Positions 5,918 through 7,491 of a stretch of DNA of 7,491 nucleotides are shown here, piece after piece. How positions within the stretch are numbered: the first letter of the stretch is position 1; every line of letters begins with the position of its first letter. The position numbers and the translations under genes were made by a program. The notes beneath the pieces are model-generated. The model saw only the letters and a program-made list of their open reading frames with translations, was not told the origin of the DNA and searched no databases. Source of the DNA: CALBPI01 sp039187375. GTDB taxonomy: Bacteria; Pseudomonadota; Gammaproteobacteria; Steroidobacterales; Woeseiaceae. The stretch spans positions 1 to 7,491 of the forward strand of contig JBCCZN010000140.1 in NCBI GenBank assembly GCA_039187375.1. The letters run 5' to 3'.

Positions 5918-6716
5918 AATCCTGCCATTGCAGGGTCGTGCTGTAGCCGGTCTGGTGATTGACCATACGCATTGTCGCCGGCCGCCAGAAGCGCTCCAGA
6001 TACAGCTGATAGTCACTGGCTGTCAGCGTCTTGAGCAAGCGTGCACTGCGATCGAAGTAATCTACCCGCAAGACGTTTAGCGTGCTGCGAGCTAGCCAGA
6101 CTTCATGGCGCGAGTAACCTGAGCTGCGTTTGGGCGTACGCTCAAGTTTATACGCCGCCTCTCCGTCCAGCGTGACCTCGCCCAGATATCGATAGGTGTA
6201 TTTTGCGATTTCATCATTGCCGAGGTCTTCATAGGAGAATTCGCTCGACATGAAGCGACCCGAGCGGTTGCGCGAGGTGATGCGGCGCACTCGCTTGATC
6301 GAGGGTAGATATAGCCATTGATCGTCGTCGGCCTGTGCATGACTGTGGGTCAGGAACGCCGTGCCGCGCACATCGGGCGGGCTGTCGAACACCAACAACG
6401 TGCGCTCACCATCACTCGCATGCTCCAGCGTCTTGCTGCGCATTCGGCGCTCGACGCTTTGGCCCTTGTCATCAAACAACGTCATGCGCATCGTCGAGCG
6501 CGAGTCGCCGAAGCCATCGCCGCGCCGGTCTGCCTCAGTGGCGATGGCAAGGCCATTGTCGGCTGGACTATTGGACGCAGCGAAGCCAGGAATGTCGTCG
6601 TTGGCGAGCGCCGTACACAGCGAGGCGGCAAGGCCTGTGATCAGTAAGGCACAGGCACGCGCGCAGAGCAATCTGCGCACGTGCTGACGGTTAATTGCTA
6701 GTCGCATTCTCCGCAT
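5853..6716 (-). CDS. Outer membrane lipoprotein-sorting protein (LolA-like, TP0789 type)
   Basis: This 287-residue periplasmic protein has a LolA/TP0789-like fold, a half-open barrel thought to carry a lipid or lipoprotein acyl chain. The signal peptide has a long basic N-region, then the core CALLITGLAASLCTALA, with probable signal peptidase I cleavage after A38. No good lipobox precedes the cysteine at 34. The family signature is clear: STMRMTLFDD, ERTLLVFDSPPDVRGTAFL, DDDQWLYLPSIKRVRRI and SGRFMSSEFSYEDLG, then the YKLERTPK and LNVLRVDYFD strands. The start at ATG 6716 has GGCGAG a few bases upstream; ATG 6707 is a second choice with GGAGA close by. Either start lies inside the end of the symporter gene (26 or 17 bases of overlap), and the end overlaps the barrel gene. 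Proteins of this type are usually neighbours of an RND/MMPL exporter, which is not seen here. Confidence 0.85.
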   Translation of the reverse strand: MRRMRLAINRQHVRRLLCARACALLITGLAASLCTALANDDIPGFAASNSPADNGLAIATEADRRGDGFGDSRSTMRMTLFDDKGQSVERRMRSKTLEHASDGERTLLVFDSPPDVRGTAFLTHSHAQADDDQWLYLPSIKRVRRITSRNRSGRFMSSEFSYEDLGNDEIAKYTYRYLGEVTLDGEAAYKLERTPKRSSGYSRHEVWLARSTLNVLRVDYFDRSARLLKTLTASDYQLYLERFWRPATMRMVNHQTGYSTTLQWQDYAFGNGLAESEFERSALRDTR

Positions 6717-7491
6717 CGATCTCGCCGGATTTCAGCCGTGCAATGTAGCGCTTGTAGGCGGCCATCGCCTGATAACCCAGGATCAACGTGATCGGCACGT
6801 TAGCAAACAGCATGACGCCGGTACCCACACCCGTCATGTTGTCCAGATCGACGTCAGTTTTGATCAGTCCCAGCGTGGCGACAATAATCAGTGAACAAAA
6901 CACGATTTTGTAGGGCAATACCGATTTTTCACCGGCGAGAAAAACCATCCCCTGCTCACCGTAGTAGCTCCAAGAAATCATCGTCGAGATCGCAAACAAC
7001 CATGACGCGAGTGTCACCAGCCATTTACCCAGACCCGGTTGTACCGTATCGAATGCCATGGCGGTGAGAGTCGCCCCGACGGCAGGCAGGTAGACACCCA
7101 TATCGGCGATGACCGGATCGCCGACCGAATTAAATGGTTGAAATTCGATGAGCGGGCCGGTCGGGCCTTCGACGATGACACCGTTCGCCTTATGCAGATT
7201 GTTGCCGGTATCGGTATTCGTATCGCCTTCGACGATGACGAAGACCTGAGCGCCGATCACATATTCATCGCCGTCCGGCGCCGGCGTTGATTCGAATTGC
7301 CAGACACCGTCACCGACCTTGGCAACAAAAGGCTCGGCGGAGAGCTCCGCCGCCGCGTCACGATTCCATACACCGGTCGACAAAATGATCAGTGCGGTGA
7401 ACGTGCACACCACAATCGTATCGATGAACGGCTCAAGACCAGCGACGATGCCTTCGCGTACCGGCTCGTCCGTCTTGGCCGCGGAGTGCGC
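6691..7491 (-). CDS. AGCS family sodium:alanine/glycine-type symporter (C-terminal part; 5' end outside window)
   Basis: The frame is open to the right edge, so only the C-terminal 266 residues are present. They begin AHSAAKTDEPVREG, then EPFIDTIVVCTFTALIILSTG, both characteristic of AGCS transporters, which import small neutral amino acids with Na+. A second conserved block, FAISTMISWSYYGEQG (about residues 166-181 of the fragment), follows, then YKIVFC and two further membrane segments (SLIIVATLGLI, VMLFANVPITLILGY), ending in a charged tail. Between the two conserved blocks lies an extra acidic segment of about 90 residues (about 44-136) not found in the compact family members. A start at the internal GTG 7413 would cut through a conserved helix and must be wrong. 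The stop TAA at 6691-6693 lies inside the LolA-like gene. The substrate cannot be told from this part. Confidence 0.88.
   Translation of the reverse strand, partial: AHSAAKTDEPVREGIVAGLEPFIDTIVVCTFTALIILSTGVWNRDAAAELSAEPFVAKVGDGVWQFESTPAPDGDEYVIGAQVFVIVEGDTNTDTGNNLHKANGVIVEGPTGPLIEFQPFNSVGDPVIADMGVYLPAVGATLTAMAFDTVQPGLGKWLVTLASWLFAISTMISWSYYGEQGMVFLAGEKSVLPYKIVFCSLIIVATLGLIKTDVDLDNMTGVGTGVMLFANVPITLILGYQAMAAYKRYIARLKSGEIDAENATSN
7165..7239 (-). repeat. Pair of 15-base direct repeats 60 bases apart in the symporter insertion
   Basis: The 15-mer GCCTTCGACGATGAC (as read on +) occurs at 7165-7179 and at 7225-7239, exactly 60 bases apart and therefore in the same frame. On the coding strand each copy specifies VIVEG, so the protein reads VIVEGDTN then, 20 residues on, VIVEGPTG. 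It falls within the extra acidic segment of the AGCS protein and hints at an internal duplication of a small beta unit. Confidence 0.5.

Noticed and set aside
5264..5962. Open frame of 232 codons on + antisense to the barrel and LolA-like genes
   Set aside because: The protein has no recognisable motif, while the opposite strand shows clear signal peptide, family motifs and a C-terminal Phe; it is a by-product of codon bias in GC-rich genes.
7411..7413. GTG as the start of the symporter gene
   Set aside because: The frame continues upstream to the window edge with conserved AGCS residues (KTDEPVREG, EPFIDTI), so the true start is outside.

Overview
The window looks like a compact chromosomal stretch from a GC-moderate to GC-rich gammaproteobacterium, perhaps marine or halophilic. 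This rests on the style of the proteins: a ferrochelatase with the proteobacterial SFHGIP motif, a Na+-coupled AGCS symporter, a TP0789/LolA-like periplasmic protein, and an outer-membrane barrel ending in Phe. The genus cannot be fixed from the sequence. I see no RNA genes, insertion sequences, CRISPR arrays or attachment sites. The only AT-rich stretch is the first ~100 bases.

The genes fall into four tightly packed transcription units. (1) On +, 199-1763: an HNH endonuclease followed 20 bases later by a stand-alone PolA-type 5'-3' exonuclease. They are preceded by a noncoding leader with two dyad symmetries. (2) On -, 3566-1756: hemH (ferrochelatase) overlaps by GTGA with a two-domain VOC (glyoxalase-fold) protein. 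The VOC stop overlaps the exonuclease stop tail-to-tail by 8 bases. (3) On +, 3638-4668: a conserved hypothetical protein with one membrane-inserting hydrophobic segment overlaps by ATGA with a DUF427 protein. This unit diverges from hemH across a 71-base gap that holds a perfect 5+5 inverted repeat. (4) On -, from beyond the right edge to 4673: the C-terminal part of an AGCS family sodium:alanine/glycine-type symporter, then a periplasmic LolA-like 'outer membrane lipoprotein-sorting' protein, then an outer-membrane beta-barrel protein, each overlapping the next.

Unit 4 is the most thought-provoking. LolA-like plus barrel pairs of this type are usually seen beside an RND/MMPL exporter. Here the inner-membrane partner immediately upstream is a symporter, which also carries an unusual acidic insertion of about 90 residues between two conserved membrane blocks. 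Unit 1, a pair of DNA/flap nucleases, is also worth a look as a possible DNA-processing pair. The other genes look like ordinary housekeeping or conserved hypothetical genes. No convincing intrinsic terminators are visible, and convergent units abut or overlap directly.
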